Under the pieces are notes generated by a model. It was not told where the DNA came from and did not search any database. It saw nothing but the letters and a program-made list of their open reading frames with translations. Made by a program: the position numbers and the translations under genes. From contig CALSRA010000048.1 of the NCBI GenBank assembly GCA_943788635.1, positions 1 to 53,809 of the forward strand: DNA of 53,809 nucleotides. Reading direction: 5' to 3'. Within the stretch, counting starts at the first letter, position 1, and each line of letters opens with the position of its first letter. Shown here piece after piece: positions 9,715 through 19,034 of this stretch. The stretch comes from an uncultured Alphaproteobacteria bacterium (lineage in GTDB: Bacteria > Pseudomonadota > Alphaproteobacteria > UBA8366 > GCA-2717185).

Positions 9715-10893
9715 ATGACAGCGGTAATGTCGACCTATGGTCGTTACGACCTCGCGTTTGAACGGGGCGAAGGTCCCTATCTTTTCGCGATGGACGGACG
9801 ACGATATCTCGATTTCGGCACCGGCATCGCGGTCACCTCGCTCGGCCATTGCCATCCCCATCTGGTGAAGGCGCTGCAGGAACAGGTCGCGACACTGTGG
9901 CATTGCTCGAACCTGTATACGATTCCGGGCCAGGTGAAACTGGCGGAACGGCTGGCGGCGAACAGCTTCGGCGATGCCGTATTCTTCTGCAATTCCGGTC
10001 TGGAATCGATGGAAGCCGCAATCAAGCTTTGCCGTCGCTATCATTTCCAGAAGGGTGATGAAAAGCGCTGGCGCACGCTAACAGTCGAAGGCGCATTCCA
10101 TGGCCGTTCGCTCGCCACCATTGCAGCGGCGAAAAACGCGAAACATCTGGAAGGCTTCGGCAAGCCGGTCGACGGGTTCGATCAGGTACCGTTCGGCGAT
10201 CTGGATGCGCTGCGGGCAGCGATCACCGATGAAACAGCGTGCATTGCCTTTGAACCGGTACAGGGTGAAGCGGGAATTATCCCGGCCGATCTCGATTATC
10301 TGCGTCAACTGCGCAAGATCGCGGACGAATTCGGTATCCTGCTGCTGCTGGACGAAGTCCAGTGCGGCATGGGCCGGACCGGCAAGCTGTTTGCCCATGA
10401 ATGGGCCGGCATTACCCCGGATGTGATGTCGCTGGCCAAGGGCCTGGGCGGCGGCTTCCCGATCGGCGCCATCGTCGCAACGGCAGAAGCGGCAAAGGGT
10501 CTGACCCCCGGCACGCATGGTAGCACCTTCGGCGGCAATCCGCTTGCCTCCGCAGCGGCAAACGCCGTTCTGGATGTCATGCTGGAAGACGGCTTCATGG
10601 AAGGTGTCGACAAGAAAGCACGCAAATTCTGGAACGACCTCAAAGAGGTCACGGGTCGTTATCCCAAGGTCTACGAGACAGTCCGTGGCGCCGGGATGAT
10701 GCTCGGTATCAAATGCGTGGTACCGGCTGGCGACGTGATCACCAAGTTCCACGAAGCCGGATTGCTGCCGGTTCCGGCCGGCGACAATGTGGTCCGGTTC
10801 CTGCCGCCCCTGACAGCCGAGGAAAGCCATTTCGCGGAGGCGCTTGAAATCGTCGACGCAACCGGTAAGGCACTGGAAGCAGGCGGTGGCTGA
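9715..10893 (+). CDS. argD: Acetylornithine aminotransferase
   Basis: A 392-residue class III aminotransferase. The PLP lysine is K242 ([14 protein letters not shown]), the cofactor aspartate is D213 ([13 protein letters not shown]), and GAFHGRS and the early SLGHCHPHL motif are present. ATG 9715 follows GAGGAGA; it fits the family length, while an upstream in-frame extension would not. It converts N-acetylglutamate semialdehyde to N-acetylornithine in arginine synthesis, and similar enzymes can also act on succinyldiaminopimelate. Its stop overlaps the GTG start of argF, so the two are translationally coupled. Confidence 0.95.
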   Translation: MTAVMSTYGRYDLAFERGEGPYLFAMDGRRYLDFGTGIAVTSLGHCHPHLVKALQEQVATLWHCSNLYTIPGQVKLAERLAANSFGDAVFFCNSGLESMEAAIKLCRRYHFQKGDEKRWRTLTVEGAFHGRSLATIAAAKNAKHLEGFGKPVDGFDQVPFGDLDALRAAITDETACIAFEPVQGEAGIIPADLDYLRQLRKIADEFGILLLLDEVQCGMGRTGKLFAHEWAGITPDVMSLAKGLGGGFPIGAIVATAEAAKGLTPGTHGSTFGGNPLASAAANAVLDVMLEDGFMEGVDKKARKFWNDLKEVTGRYPKVYETVRGAGMMLGIKCVVPAGDVITKFHEAGLLPVPAGDNVVRFLPPLTAEESHFAEALEIVDATGKALEAGGG

Positions 10894-11797
10894 GCCTCGT
10901 CATTTCCTCGACCTCGCCCCGTTCGACGAGGCCACGCTGCGGGAAATGTTCGCCCTCGGCAAGGCCTTCAAGGACGGGTCGGCGGCGAACAAGCGCCCGC
11001 TCGAGGGCAAGTTTCTCGCCATGGTGTTCGAGAAGCCCTCGACCCGTACGCGGGTCAGTTTCGATGTCGGCATGCGCCAGCTTGGCGGGGAAACCGTCCA
11101 GCTGACGCAATCCGATGCGCAGATCGGCCATGGAGAGACCGTTGCCGATACGGCGCGTGTATTATCACGCTTCGTCGACATCATCATGATGCGCACCACA
11201 TCGCCCGACAAGTTGACGGAAATGGCGGAGAACGCCACTGTTCCGGTGATTAACGGGCTGACCGACGCAACCCATCCCTGCCAGTTGATGGCCGATGTGA
11301 TGACTTTCGAGGAGCATCGCGGCGATATTCGCGATGCGGTGATCACGTGGAGTGGCGACGGCAATAATGTTGCGCGAAGCTGGATTCAGGCAGCGGTTCG
11401 GTTCAATTTCGAACTCCGCCTCGCCTGCCCACCGGAACTGTCCCCCGCGCCGGAAGCCCTGGCCTGGGCGGAAGCGGAAGGCGGACGCGTTACGCTGACG
11501 ACCGACGCAGCAGAAGCCGTCACGGGTGCCGATTGTGTTGTCACAGATACCTGGGTGTCCATGAACGACACCGCATCGGAATCCCGCCATAACCTGTTGC
11601 GCGCCTATCAGGTCGACGAGCAGATGATGGCGAAGGCACGCGATAACGCCCTGTTCATGCATTGTCTGCCGGCCCATCGTGGCGAAGAAGTCACCGCAGC
11701 AGTGATCGACGGGCCGCAATCGGTTGTCTGGGACGAAGCGGAAAACCGGCTGCACGCACAGAAGGGCATCCTCGCCTGGTGTTTGTCGACAGCGTGA
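10886..11797 (+). CDS. argF: Ornithine carbamoyltransferase
   Basis: A 303-residue carbamoyltransferase with all signatures: STRTR (carbamoyl-phosphate site, in [12 protein letters not shown]), HPCQ, and [10 protein letters not shown] near the C-terminus. The start is GTG 10886, overlapping the argD stop by eight bases, with GGAAG seven bases upstream. It condenses ornithine with carbamoyl phosphate to citrulline in the cytoplasm as a trimer. hslO follows 2 bp after the stop. Confidence 0.95.
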   Translation: MAEPRHFLDLAPFDEATLREMFALGKAFKDGSAANKRPLEGKFLAMVFEKPSTRTRVSFDVGMRQLGGETVQLTQSDAQIGHGETVADTARVLSRFVDIIMMRTTSPDKLTEMAENATVPVINGLTDATHPCQLMADVMTFEEHRGDIRDAVITWSGDGNNVARSWIQAAVRFNFELRLACPPELSPAPEALAWAEAEGGRVTLTTDAAEAVTGADCVVTDTWVSMNDTASESRHNLLRAYQVDEQMMAKARDNALFMHCLPAHRGEEVTAAVIDGPQSVVWDEAENRLHAQKGILAWCLSTA

Positions 11798-11799
11798 GC

Positions 11800-12681
11800 A
11801 TGCCCGACGACGATCTGATCCAGCCGTTCACGATCGAGGCGAGCGGCCTGCACGGCCGGCTTGTCCGTCTTGGTCCGGCGCTCGACAAGCCGTTGCGCGC
11901 CCATGACTACCCGGAACCGGTGGCCGCCCTGCTGGGCGAAACCATTGCACTGGTCGCCGGACTGGCCGGCGGCCTGAAGTATGACGGCGTCTTCAGCCTG
12001 CAGGCCCGCGGCGACGGGCCGGTCAGCCTGATGGTTGCGGATGTCACCACGGACGGCGGACTGCGTGGTTATGCCAGCATGCGCGGCGATATTCCCGACG
12101 GCACCCCCTCGGTGCCGCGCCTTCTGGGCGCGGGCATGATGGCCTTTACGGTCGACCAGGGCCCGGATATGGAAAAGTATCAGGGAATCGTCGAAATTCA
12201 GGGCGCGACCCTGACCGACTGCGTGCATCACTACTTCCAGCAATCGGGCCAGTTTACCGCCGGCGTCAAGCTGGCCTGCCAGCGCCTGCCGAACGGGCAA
12301 TGGCGCGGCGGCGCGCTGCTGCTACAGCGACTGCCGGAAGACGAGAACCCCGAAGAACGGGACCGGATGGAAGACGCTTGGCATACCGCGATGGTGCTGT
12401 TGGGCAGTTGCCGCGACGACGAGCTTTGCGATCCCGACCTCGACGCCTATTCGTTGCTGTTCCGGCTGTTCCATGAAGACGGCGTCCGGGTCTTCCCGCA
12501 CAAGCCGCTCCAGTTTTCCTGCAAGTGCACAAGCGACCGGATGTACGCCGCCGTCGCCATGCTCACGCCCGAGGAACTCGACGAAATGACCGTCGATGGC
12601 CGGATTACCGTAACCTGTCAGTTCTGCAGCTCTGAACAGGTATTCGACCCGGATGAACTGAAACGCAACCCGGCATCTTGA
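11800..12681 (+). CDS. hslO: Redox-regulated chaperone Hsp33
   Basis: A 293-residue Hsp33. The C-terminal zinc switch is visible as CKC and, about 30 residues on, CQFC. Under oxidative stress these four cysteines release zinc and form disulfides, which activates the holdase. ATG 11800 lies 2 bp after argF; translational coupling is likely because the local ribosome site is weak. Linkage of argF and hslO recurs in alphaproteobacteria (established knowledge of gene order, recalled). Confidence 0.93.
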   Translation: MPDDDLIQPFTIEASGLHGRLVRLGPALDKPLRAHDYPEPVAALLGETIALVAGLAGGLKYDGVFSLQARGDGPVSLMVADVTTDGGLRGYASMRGDIPDGTPSVPRLLGAGMMAFTVDQGPDMEKYQGIVEIQGATLTDCVHHYFQQSGQFTAGVKLACQRLPNGQWRGGALLLQRLPEDENPEERDRMEDAWHTAMVLLGSCRDDELCDPDLDAYSLLFRLFHEDGVRVFPHKPLQFSCKCTSDRMYAAVAMLTPEELDEMTVDGRITVTCQFCSSEQVFDPDELKRNPAS

Positions 12682-12744
12682 ACCGCCTGATCACGGGCCG
12701 CATATTGCTGCTACGCCTTTGGCAACAGACCGGATCCTGATGAC

Positions 12745-13332
12745 ATGCGTTTTCGTACCCCCTTTGCGACTATCGGCCTTGCCCTCCTCGTCCTGACGGG
12801 CTGCGCGTCACCAGGCGATCAGAAACAGTTCCCGGAAATCACCTTTCAGCACCTGCCGCCAATCCGGCTGGATGTGGCTGAAATTGTGTATTCGCCGCGG
12901 TATCTGGCACCCGTGAACAACCCCCATATCGGGCATGAGTTTCCGACACCGCCCGTGAGAGCAATGGAACGATGGATTGCCGACCGGCTGGTCGCCGCAG
13001 GCACGCAGGGACGGGCCGTTGTGACCATCCGCGAGGCCAGCGCAACGGAGACGCGCCTGCCCCTTAAAAAGGGCGTGACCGGCGCCTTTACCACGGATCA
13101 GGAATGGCGCTACGACGCGAAGGCCGATATCGATATTGCGGTATCGGACCCGAACCGGCAGCGCTCGGCCCGTGCCAGTGCTGAAGCGAAACAGAGCCGA
13201 ACCGTCAGCGAGGATGCGAGCCTTGCCGACCGGGAACAGATCTGGTTCGAACTGGTGGATACAATGATGCGGCGGTTCGACCAGACAATCGAAGCCCAGA
13301 TCCGCAGCGATCTGGGCGCCTTCATCAAATAG
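12745..13332 (+). CDS. Putative lipoprotein of unknown function
   Basis: A 195-residue protein with a type II signal peptide: hydrophobic segment then LTGC, with the lipidated cysteine at position 20. After it comes a globular domain of mixed alpha/beta character with a charged C-terminal helix (IWFELVDTMMRRFDQTIEAQ). I do not recognise a named family. It sits between hslO and bolA on the same strand, 63 bp after hslO and 28 bp before bolA, so it is probably part of this transcript and located in the cell envelope. Confidence 0.8.
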   Translation: MRFRTPFATIGLALLVLTGCASPGDQKQFPEITFQHLPPIRLDVAEIVYSPRYLAPVNNPHIGHEFPTPPVRAMERWIADRLVAAGTQGRAVVTIREASATETRLPLKKGVTGAFTTDQEWRYDAKADIDIAVSDPNRQRSARASAEAKQSRTVSEDASLADREQIWFELVDTMMRRFDQTIEAQIRSDLGAFIK

Positions 13333-13360
13333 CATCCGGCCGCGAAGGAAAATTCAGACC

Positions 13361-13681
13361 ATGACCATTCAGGAAACGATTGAACAAAAGATTGCCACCT
13401 CGCTGGCCCCTGTTCATCTGGAAGTGATCAACGAGAGTCATATGCACAACGTGCCCCCGGGATCGGAGTCGCATTTCAAGGTGGTCATCGTGACAGACAC
13501 CTTCGACGGTGTCACACGTGTCCGGCGCCAGCAGCAGGTCAACGGCATCCTCGCAGCCGAATTGCAGGGCGGCGTGCATGCCCTGTCCATGCAGACCCTG
13601 ACCCCGCAGGAATGGGAAGCGCGCGGCGGCAGCATCATACAGTCGCCGGCCTGCCTGGGCGGTGGCGGCAACAAAGACTGA
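13361..13681 (+). CDS. bolA: BolA-family protein
   Basis: A 106-residue BolA protein. Core motif SHFKVVIVTDTFDGVTRVRRQQQV contains the conserved histidine that co-ligates a [2Fe-2S] cluster with monothiol glutaredoxins, and VHALSMQTLTPQEW is the C-terminal family signature. BolA proteins take part in iron-sulfur trafficking and, in some bacteria, morphology and stress gene control. It is the last gene before a terminator. Confidence 0.93.
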   Translation: MTIQETIEQKIATSLAPVHLEVINESHMHNVPPGSESHFKVVIVTDTFDGVTRVRRQQQVNGILAAELQGGVHALSMQTLTPQEWEARGGSIIQSPACLGGGGNKD

Positions 13682-13736
13682 AATCACCTCCCGGCCCCGC
13701 ATCGCCGGCACGACCAAGGTTCATAAGAACAAAGAA

Positions 13737-13764
13737 AAACGGCGGCCCCCAGGGACCGCCGTTT
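13737..13764. terminator. Bidirectional terminator between bolA and tctA
   Basis: AAACGGCGG and CCGCCGTTT form a perfect 9-bp stem around a 10-base loop, A-rich on the left and T-containing on the right. It lies between convergent genes and so can serve both. A near-identical hairpin is at 43785-43810. Confidence 0.75.
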
Positions 13765-13789
13765 CCATTTCAGATTTCCGCCTGTTGCG

Positions 13790-15481
13790 TCAGGCGGCTT
13801 CTATCGTTGGCTTGTGCTCCACCGTATCCGCGGCATCCACAGCCCAACCGGTGCGATGCGACCGCCACAGTAGCCAGGCACCGAGCCCAATCATGACAAT
13901 CCCGATTCCCATACGGATCGGCGTGTTCATCATGAACAACGGAACCGACAGACACATCAGCATCAACGGCATGAACGCCAGCGTCCAGGTCCGTTTGCCG
14001 CGGAACTTCTGATACCACGGGAATAATGTGGAGAAGGCCGCAAGCAACAGGAAGAACAGCGACCACGGCTGGGTAACGAACAGCGAGACATCTTCGCTGA
14101 TCGTCCAGGCGCGATTGAGGTTCAGTTCTGCCAGATCGCCCAGAACGACGCCGAGAATGACCGGTGCCAGCGGGAAACCAAACTTCTTCATCAGGTAACC
14201 AAGCAACCCGAACCAAAACAACGTCCACATATCAAACGGGCTGTTGTTCAGGGCAAAGGTTCCGATGGCGCAATAGACCAGAATGACAGCTGCCATCGTG
14301 TACATGGGCACACGCGTGATGTAGAGGAACGCGTTGAGCGCAAAGGTCTGCATGCCGATCATCATGAAATGCGCCACGAAAAACGCGGTGAAGATCGCAT
14401 AGGCCAGAACCGGCTGCTCCGAGATGAAGACCGGGCTCGGCACGACATTATGGATCAGCAGCGCGCCCAGCATGATCGCGCAAAGCGGCGATCCCGGGAT
14501 ACCAAGCGCCATCATCGTCGTCAGCGCGCCGCCGGCCGTCGCATTATTGGCGGCCTCCGGTGCGATGATGCCCTGCGGTTCACCCGTCCCAAAGGTTTCG
14601 GGATGGTCCGACGCCTTCTTGGCCTGGTCATACGCCAGGATGTTCGAAATCGAACTACCCGCCGCCGGCAAGACCCCGATGAACACACCGATGAAGGACG
14701 AACGCAATACGTTCACCCAGCTTCGGGCAATCGTGCGAACCGCATTCCAGTGCTCGATTTTGACCTTGATGTCGGTCTTTTCCATCAGCGACGCTTTGGC
14801 CACTTTCGGGTCTTCGATATCGCCCAGCAACTGGCTGAACGCAAAAAGTCCGATCAGCACCGGCAGATAGGCAAACCCGGCCGACAACTCCTCGATACCG
14901 AAATGCAGCCTGTCAATCGCGTTGATTTCCTCGGCACCAAGTGCTGCGAACAACAACCCGAAATTACCGGCAATCAGCCCCTTGACCATATTATCGCCGG
15001 CCAGGCTGGCGGTAATTGTCAGGGCAAATATTATCAGCGAGAACACGGCCCAGGGCTCGAATTCCAGCCCGATCAGCGCGATGCTTGGCGCCAGCGTTGC
15101 CAGAACGAGGGCACCGAACAGGCCACCAAAGAAGGAAGACCAGACGCCAAGTCCAAGGGCGTACCCCGCCTTGCCGTTCCGCACCGCGGGAAATCCGTCA
15201 AATGTGGTCGCAACCGACGCTGGCGTTCCGGGAATCCCCATCAGCATGCCGGAAATCAAACCACCCGACAAACCGCCGACATAAATGCCCAGCATTGTCG
15301 AAAGGCCGGACACCGGTTCCATGCCAAAAGTGAACGGCAAGGACAGCACCACGGCCATCGTGACCGTGAAACCAGGAATGGCTCCGGCGATAATTCCAAA
15401 GAAAACGCCGATCAGCATCAATCCGAGATTATGAAACTCGAACACCTGTGCTGCGGCGAGACCTATATTTTCGATAATCAT
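13790..15481 (-). CDS. tctA: Tripartite tricarboxylate transporter, large permease (TctA)
   Basis: A 563-residue polytopic membrane protein. The two family repeats are present: GIPGTPASVATTFDGFP (about residues 83-99) and MALGIPGSPLCAIMLGALL (about residue 326 on). TctA forms the cation-coupled channel that moves di- or tricarboxylates across the inner membrane using substrate delivered by TctC. It is about 60 residues longer than the usual ~500: two extra predicted membrane segments near the C-terminus (LAFMPLMLMCLSVPLFMM and IGIVMIGLGAWLLWR). ATG 15481 has GAGAGGA upstream. It is last in the tctCBA operon, 26 bp after tctB. Confidence 0.93.
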   Translation of the reverse strand: MIIENIGLAAAQVFEFHNLGLMLIGVFFGIIAGAIPGFTVTMAVVLSLPFTFGMEPVSGLSTMLGIYVGGLSGGLISGMLMGIPGTPASVATTFDGFPAVRNGKAGYALGLGVWSSFFGGLFGALVLATLAPSIALIGLEFEPWAVFSLIIFALTITASLAGDNMVKGLIAGNFGLLFAALGAEEINAIDRLHFGIEELSAGFAYLPVLIGLFAFSQLLGDIEDPKVAKASLMEKTDIKVKIEHWNAVRTIARSWVNVLRSSFIGVFIGVLPAAGSSISNILAYDQAKKASDHPETFGTGEPQGIIAPEAANNATAGGALTTMMALGIPGSPLCAIMLGALLIHNVVPSPVFISEQPVLAYAIFTAFFVAHFMMIGMQTFALNAFLYITRVPMYTMAAVILVYCAIGTFALNNSPFDMWTLFWFGLLGYLMKKFGFPLAPVILGVVLGDLAELNLNRAWTISEDVSLFVTQPWSLFFLLLAAFSTLFPWYQKFRGKRTWTLAFMPLMLMCLSVPLFMMNTPIRMGIGIVMIGLGAWLLWRSHRTGWAVDAADTVEHKPTIEAA

Positions 15482-15507
15482 GTCGAAATCCTCTCAGGCG
15501 CGGCCGG

Positions 15508-15993
15508 TCAATAGACGCTGAACAATTCGCCCTCGGGCAAGTAAACCCGCAGAACGAAAGTGAATAGCGACCATACAAGGCCGACGGATGCCACGGAAAT
15601 GGCTACGTGCAGAGCAAGTGCTTTGGGTGTTCGGTTGCCGATTGCGGTCAGCAGGATGAATGTCAGCAAGACGCCGGCAATCAGCATCCCGAGATATTCG
15701 ACCGTCAGCAGGAACACGAAGAAAATCACGAAGCACATAATGGGGTTGCGATAATCGCTGATAACCGTTCCCAGGCTAACCGATTTACCGTCCGCAGCCG
15801 CCTTTTTGCGAAACGACTGAACCAGATACACAACGCAAAGAATTAACAGCGGAGTCATGATGACTCGTGGCCAAACTTCCGACCCCATACTGGCGTATCC
15901 GAGTTCGGGAATGTTGAACGTTTCCCAAAAGAAGACACTTGTTATGGCGATCAGCACGACGGCGATCACCGTATCTTTATTCAGCGAACCCAT
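15508..15993 (-). CDS. tctB: Tripartite tricarboxylate transporter, small permease (TctB)
   Basis: A 161-residue membrane protein with four hydrophobic segments (for example VIAVVLIAITSVFFW, VIMTPLLILCVVYLV, IMCFVIFFVFLLTV), the topology of TctB. It forms the small membrane subunit partnering TctA. ATG 15993 has GGGGGAG upstream. It lies between tctC (124 bp upstream) and tctA. Confidence 0.88.
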   Translation of the reverse strand: MGSLNKDTVIAVVLIAITSVFFWETFNIPELGYASMGSEVWPRVIMTPLLILCVVYLVQSFRKKAAADGKSVSLGTVISDYRNPIMCFVIFFVFLLTVEYLGMLIAGVLLTFILLTAIGNRTPKALALHVAISVASVGLVWSLFTFVLRVYLPEGELFSVY

Positions 15994-16117
15994 TTCAGGC
16001 AGCTCCCCCTGTTCGACAATTACGTCTGAGTATTTGTTTTCTACGGTCTAACGTGACCCGCCGCAGATATGAAACAATCCACGGCGGGCCGATGTCAGAA
16101 CGTATATCGTCGGTTGC

Positions 16118-17089
16118 TTACTTCCGCATTACGCCGAGACGCTTGGCGATACCCGTCCATTCGGCTTCGGTGTCTTTCCACCACTGAACGTACTCTTCAC
16201 CACGCAGGAAGCTGACGAAACTACCCTTGGCTTCGATAGCGTCGATAAACTTCTTGTCTTTCGAAACCTTTTCCAGCATGTCCGCATAGTGGGTGTTAAT
16301 TTCCTTCGGTGTCCCCTTCGGCAGGACCCAGCCACGATCGGATGTGATGCTGAGGTCGAAACCCTGCTCCATAGCAGTCGGGACTTCGGTCAGAACCTTG
16401 GAGCGCACCTTGTAGTTGATACCCAGGATCTGGAGGCTGCCCGTCTGCAGGTGCTTGGCGCCGGTTGACTCGGAAACCTGACCGATATGAACCGTATTCG
16501 CCAGCATGGCTTTCATGCGGTCGGCGGTGCCGTCATAGGAAACAACCTTCATTTCGATGCCGAGCGCGTCCTGAAGCTGCAGCAGTGTGAAATGGCTGGT
16601 TGAACCAAGCGTACCCGCAGCCAGAAGCTTGTTCGGGTTGGCCTTCGCCCAGGTCTGCATTTCCTTGTAGTTCTTGAACGGAGCCTTCGTGCCGGCGCCG
16701 ATCAGGGACATCGTCTGGGTCATTTTCGCGACGGGCTGATATGCATCCCACGTGAATTTGATACGACCGGTAAGGTTGCTCGAAATCAGATGCTGGAAGG
16801 TCGAGAAAACGGTGCAGCCATCGGGCTTCGCCTTCATCGCTGCCTTGCTGCCCTTGATGCCGCCCTGACCACTGATGGTCACAACCTGCATCTGCGGCTT
16901 GCCGCCGAGACGGTTAAAGGCCTCGTTGGTGATACGCATCAGGATGTCGGATTCACCGCCCGCACCCCATGGCACGATGAGACGCGCCGTGTTGCAGGGA
17001 ATATCAGCAGCGTAGGCTGAACTCGTTGTGAGCCCCGCAAACGCCACGCCTGCTGCGAGAGCAGCTACTGCGGAAATAGTACGTTTCAT
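16118..17089 (-). CDS. tctC: Tripartite tricarboxylate transporter, solute-binding protein (TctC/Bug)
   Basis: A 323-residue periplasmic binding protein. A signal peptide ends near residue 28 (TTSSAYAADIP). The family start of the mature protein, RLIVPWGAGGESDILMRI, and the GGIKGSKAAMKAKPDG block are typical of Bug proteins. The substrate is a carboxylate, but which one cannot be read from sequence. ATG 17089 follows AGGAGAGG. It is the first gene of the operon, as usual for the most abundant subunit. Confidence 0.93.
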   Translation of the reverse strand: MKRTISAVAALAAGVAFAGLTTSSAYAADIPCNTARLIVPWGAGGESDILMRITNEAFNRLGGKPQMQVVTISGQGGIKGSKAAMKAKPDGCTVFSTFQHLISSNLTGRIKFTWDAYQPVAKMTQTMSLIGAGTKAPFKNYKEMQTWAKANPNKLLAAGTLGSTSHFTLLQLQDALGIEMKVVSYDGTADRMKAMLANTVHIGQVSESTGAKHLQTGSLQILGINYKVRSKVLTEVPTAMEQGFDLSITSDRGWVLPKGTPKEINTHYADMLEKVSKDKKFIDAIEAKGSFVSFLRGEEYVQWWKDTEAEWTGIAKRLGVMRK

Positions 17090-17535
17090 GTCTAAGCCTC
17101 TCCTGTTCCTGTTAGATTTTTAAAACCTGCATACCTTGATCCCGGCTGATAACAGCCGTTTCAAGGCACCGTGGGCCACCTCTCCCCCGAGGCGAGGTCC
17201 GGCCCAAACCTTAATCTCAGGTTACGACGATAATCGATTTGGCCTCTGTGTCAACGGTCGGCCCAATTCCGCAGGCCCCTGACCGAATTGAATTATCGTT
17301 ATGATTGCAACAAGATCAGCCCCAACACCCCTAAAATGGCAGAAGGGACGGAACATTGCGACTTTACGACGTATCGCCATGGTTTGTTTTCCGCAGCGCC
17401 TCGAAACACCTGCGTCAGACCAGCCGAATGGACTCACAGGATGGGTAATTTTATGATCCGCCCCGAACCTTCCGGCACTCAAGGTTACGCCGGCGTCAAC
17501 GCCTCGTAATACAGCCGGCAACGAAAGGAATTGCG
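17090..17535. other. Divergent intergenic region, tctC / GST gene
   Basis: 446 bp without a convincing gene; short open frames here lack ribosome sites and family features. A small perfect inverted repeat, CGGCTG-ATAA-CAGCCG at 17143-17158, lies 54 bp upstream of tctC and could be an operator. It should hold promoters for both directions, but I could not assign convincing -35/-10 pairs. Confidence 0.5.
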
Positions 17536-18168
17536 ATGACAATCGAACTCTACACCTGGGCAACGCCCAATGGCCGCAAGGCATCCGTCATGCTGGAAGA
17601 AACCGGCCTGCCCTATACAGAGCACGCGGTGAACATTTCCAAGGGCGAACAGTTCAACCCCGACTTTCTCAAAATTTCACCAAATAATCGCATCCCCGCC
17701 ATCGTCGACCCCGACGGCCCCGACGGCAAGCCGGTCTCCGTTTTCGAAACCGGTGCGATCCTGGTCTATCTTGGTGAGAAGACAGGAAAATTCATTCCAA
17801 CCGACGCCCGCAAGCGCATCGCCACATTCGAATGGCTGATGTGGCAGATGGGTGGCTTTGGCCCGATGCTGGGCCAGGCGCATCATTTCCTTGGGCTCGA
17901 TACCGAAGTGCCTTATGGCAGCGAACGCTATGTCAAGGAATCGAAGCGCCTTTACGGGGTGATGGATCGCCGCCTGGAAGACAACGAATACCTGGCGGGC
18001 GACGAATACACGATTGCCGATATCGCCTGCTATCCCTGGGCGCACCGGCACCCACGCCACAAGGTCGACCTGAACGAGTTCACCAACGTGCAACGCTGGT
18101 ACGACAGCATCGGTGCCCGCCCCGCGGTACAAAAAGGCATGCCGACGCTGGGCGGAATCAATATGTAG
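17536..18168 (+). CDS. Glutathione S-transferase, YfcG/YghU-like (nu class)
   Basis: A 210-residue GST. The N-terminal thioredoxin fold starts MTIELYTWATPNGRKASVMLEE; the TPNGRK motif with N12 is typical of bacterial disulfide-bond reductases YfcG and YghU, which lack the usual catalytic Tyr, Ser or Cys. NRIPAIVDP is the cis-proline glutathione motif, and the helical C-terminal domain ends ARPAVQKGM. ATG 17536 follows AAAGGAATTGCG. It precedes an FAH-family hydrolase by 40 bp; such pairs can act on maleyl- or fumaryl-pyruvate-type intermediates, though this GST is not the zeta (isomerase) class. Confidence 0.9.
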   Translation: MTIELYTWATPNGRKASVMLEETGLPYTEHAVNISKGEQFNPDFLKISPNNRIPAIVDPDGPDGKPVSVFETGAILVYLGEKTGKFIPTDARKRIATFEWLMWQMGGFGPMLGQAHHFLGLDTEVPYGSERYVKESKRLYGVMDRRLEDNEYLAGDEYTIADIACYPWAHRHPRHKVDLNEFTNVQRWYDSIGARPAVQKGMPTLGGINM

Positions 18169-18208
18169 CCAGCCCGCCACGGGCAGGCTTTCTGGGGAGG
18201 ACAACACC

Positions 18209-18991
18209 ATGCGTTGGGTAAGAATTGAACATAACGGCGAACCGGTTCACGGGATCATCGAGGGAGATCAGGTCGCCCTTACGTCCGGAAACCTGTACGA
18301 AAACCCGCAGAAGACCGGCGAAACGGTGCCGCTGGCCGGTGCCAAACTGCTGGTTCCGATCGAACCGGTCACGTTCTACGCGGCAGGACTGAACTATCTG
18401 GAACACGTTCTGGAGCAGGCCAAGGCGAAGGGCAAGGAGCCCAATATTCCGCCGAAACCGGATATCGGCTACCGGGCGAACAACGCGCTGATCGCCCATA
18501 ATGAAACCATCGTCATCCCGAAGGATGCGACGGAGCGGGTCGAATACGAAGCTGAAATCGTCGCGATCATCGGCAAGAAAGCCAAGAACCTGACAAAGGA
18601 AAACGCGCTGTCCTGCGTGTTCGGCTACACGGTCGGCAACGATGTCAGCGAACGCACCTGGCAGGGCGGCGACCGGACGCTGTGGCGGGCGAAGAATACC
18701 GATACTTTCAAGCCGATGGGGCCCTGGATCGAAACCGATGTCGATCTGGACAGCCTGGAAACAACGGTGCGAATGAACGGCGAGGAAACGATCCGGTTTC
18801 CAACCAACAAGATGCTGTTCGATATCCCTACTTATATAGAGGCGATGACCAAATACGTGACCCTGTACCCCGGCGACATGATCTGGATGGGGACAGAAGG
18901 GCATTCGCCACAGATGAAGGACGGCGATGTCTGCGAGATCGAAATCAACGGCATCGGCACCCTGAGCAATCCGGTGACGCGGGAGAAATAA
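18209..18991 (+). CDS. Fumarylacetoacetate hydrolase family protein
   Basis: A 260-residue FAH-family enzyme. Metal-binding acidic residues are visible in VEYEAEIVAIIGK (E114, E116) and GNDVSERTWQ (D145); the C-terminus carries the usual MIWMGTEG and GDVCEIEINGIGTLSNPV blocks. Family members hydrolyse or decarboxylate beta-diketo acids, for example acylpyruvates or 2-oxohept-3-ene-dioate, in aromatic catabolism. ATG 18209 follows GGGGAGGA. It probably shares a transcript with the GST. The gentisate-dioxygenase-like gene at 50.3-51.3 kb could in principle feed it, but they are not linked. Confidence 0.92.
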   Translation: MRWVRIEHNGEPVHGIIEGDQVALTSGNLYENPQKTGETVPLAGAKLLVPIEPVTFYAAGLNYLEHVLEQAKAKGKEPNIPPKPDIGYRANNALIAHNETIVIPKDATERVEYEAEIVAIIGKKAKNLTKENALSCVFGYTVGNDVSERTWQGGDRTLWRAKNTDTFKPMGPWIETDVDLDSLETTVRMNGEETIRFPTNKMLFDIPTYIEAMTKYVTLYPGDMIWMGTEGHSPQMKDGDVCEIEINGIGTLSNPVTREK

Positions 18992-18997
18992 TCCCGG

Positions 18998-19034
18998 CGC
19001 GGTCTTCTTCGTCTACAGGATGGAGAAGACCGCG
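18998..19034. terminator. Hairpin spanning the 3' ends of two convergent genes
   Basis: CGCGGTCTTCT and AGAAGACCGCG pair over 11 bp around a 15-base loop. The loop contains the stop codon of the minus-strand beta-propeller gene and the right arm encodes its last residues. There is no T-tract, so termination efficiency is uncertain. Confidence 0.5.

Noticed and set aside
14369..15514. Plus-strand open frame of 381 codons
   Set aside because: It is antisense to tctA and rich in Arg, Gln and His without any recognisable fold.
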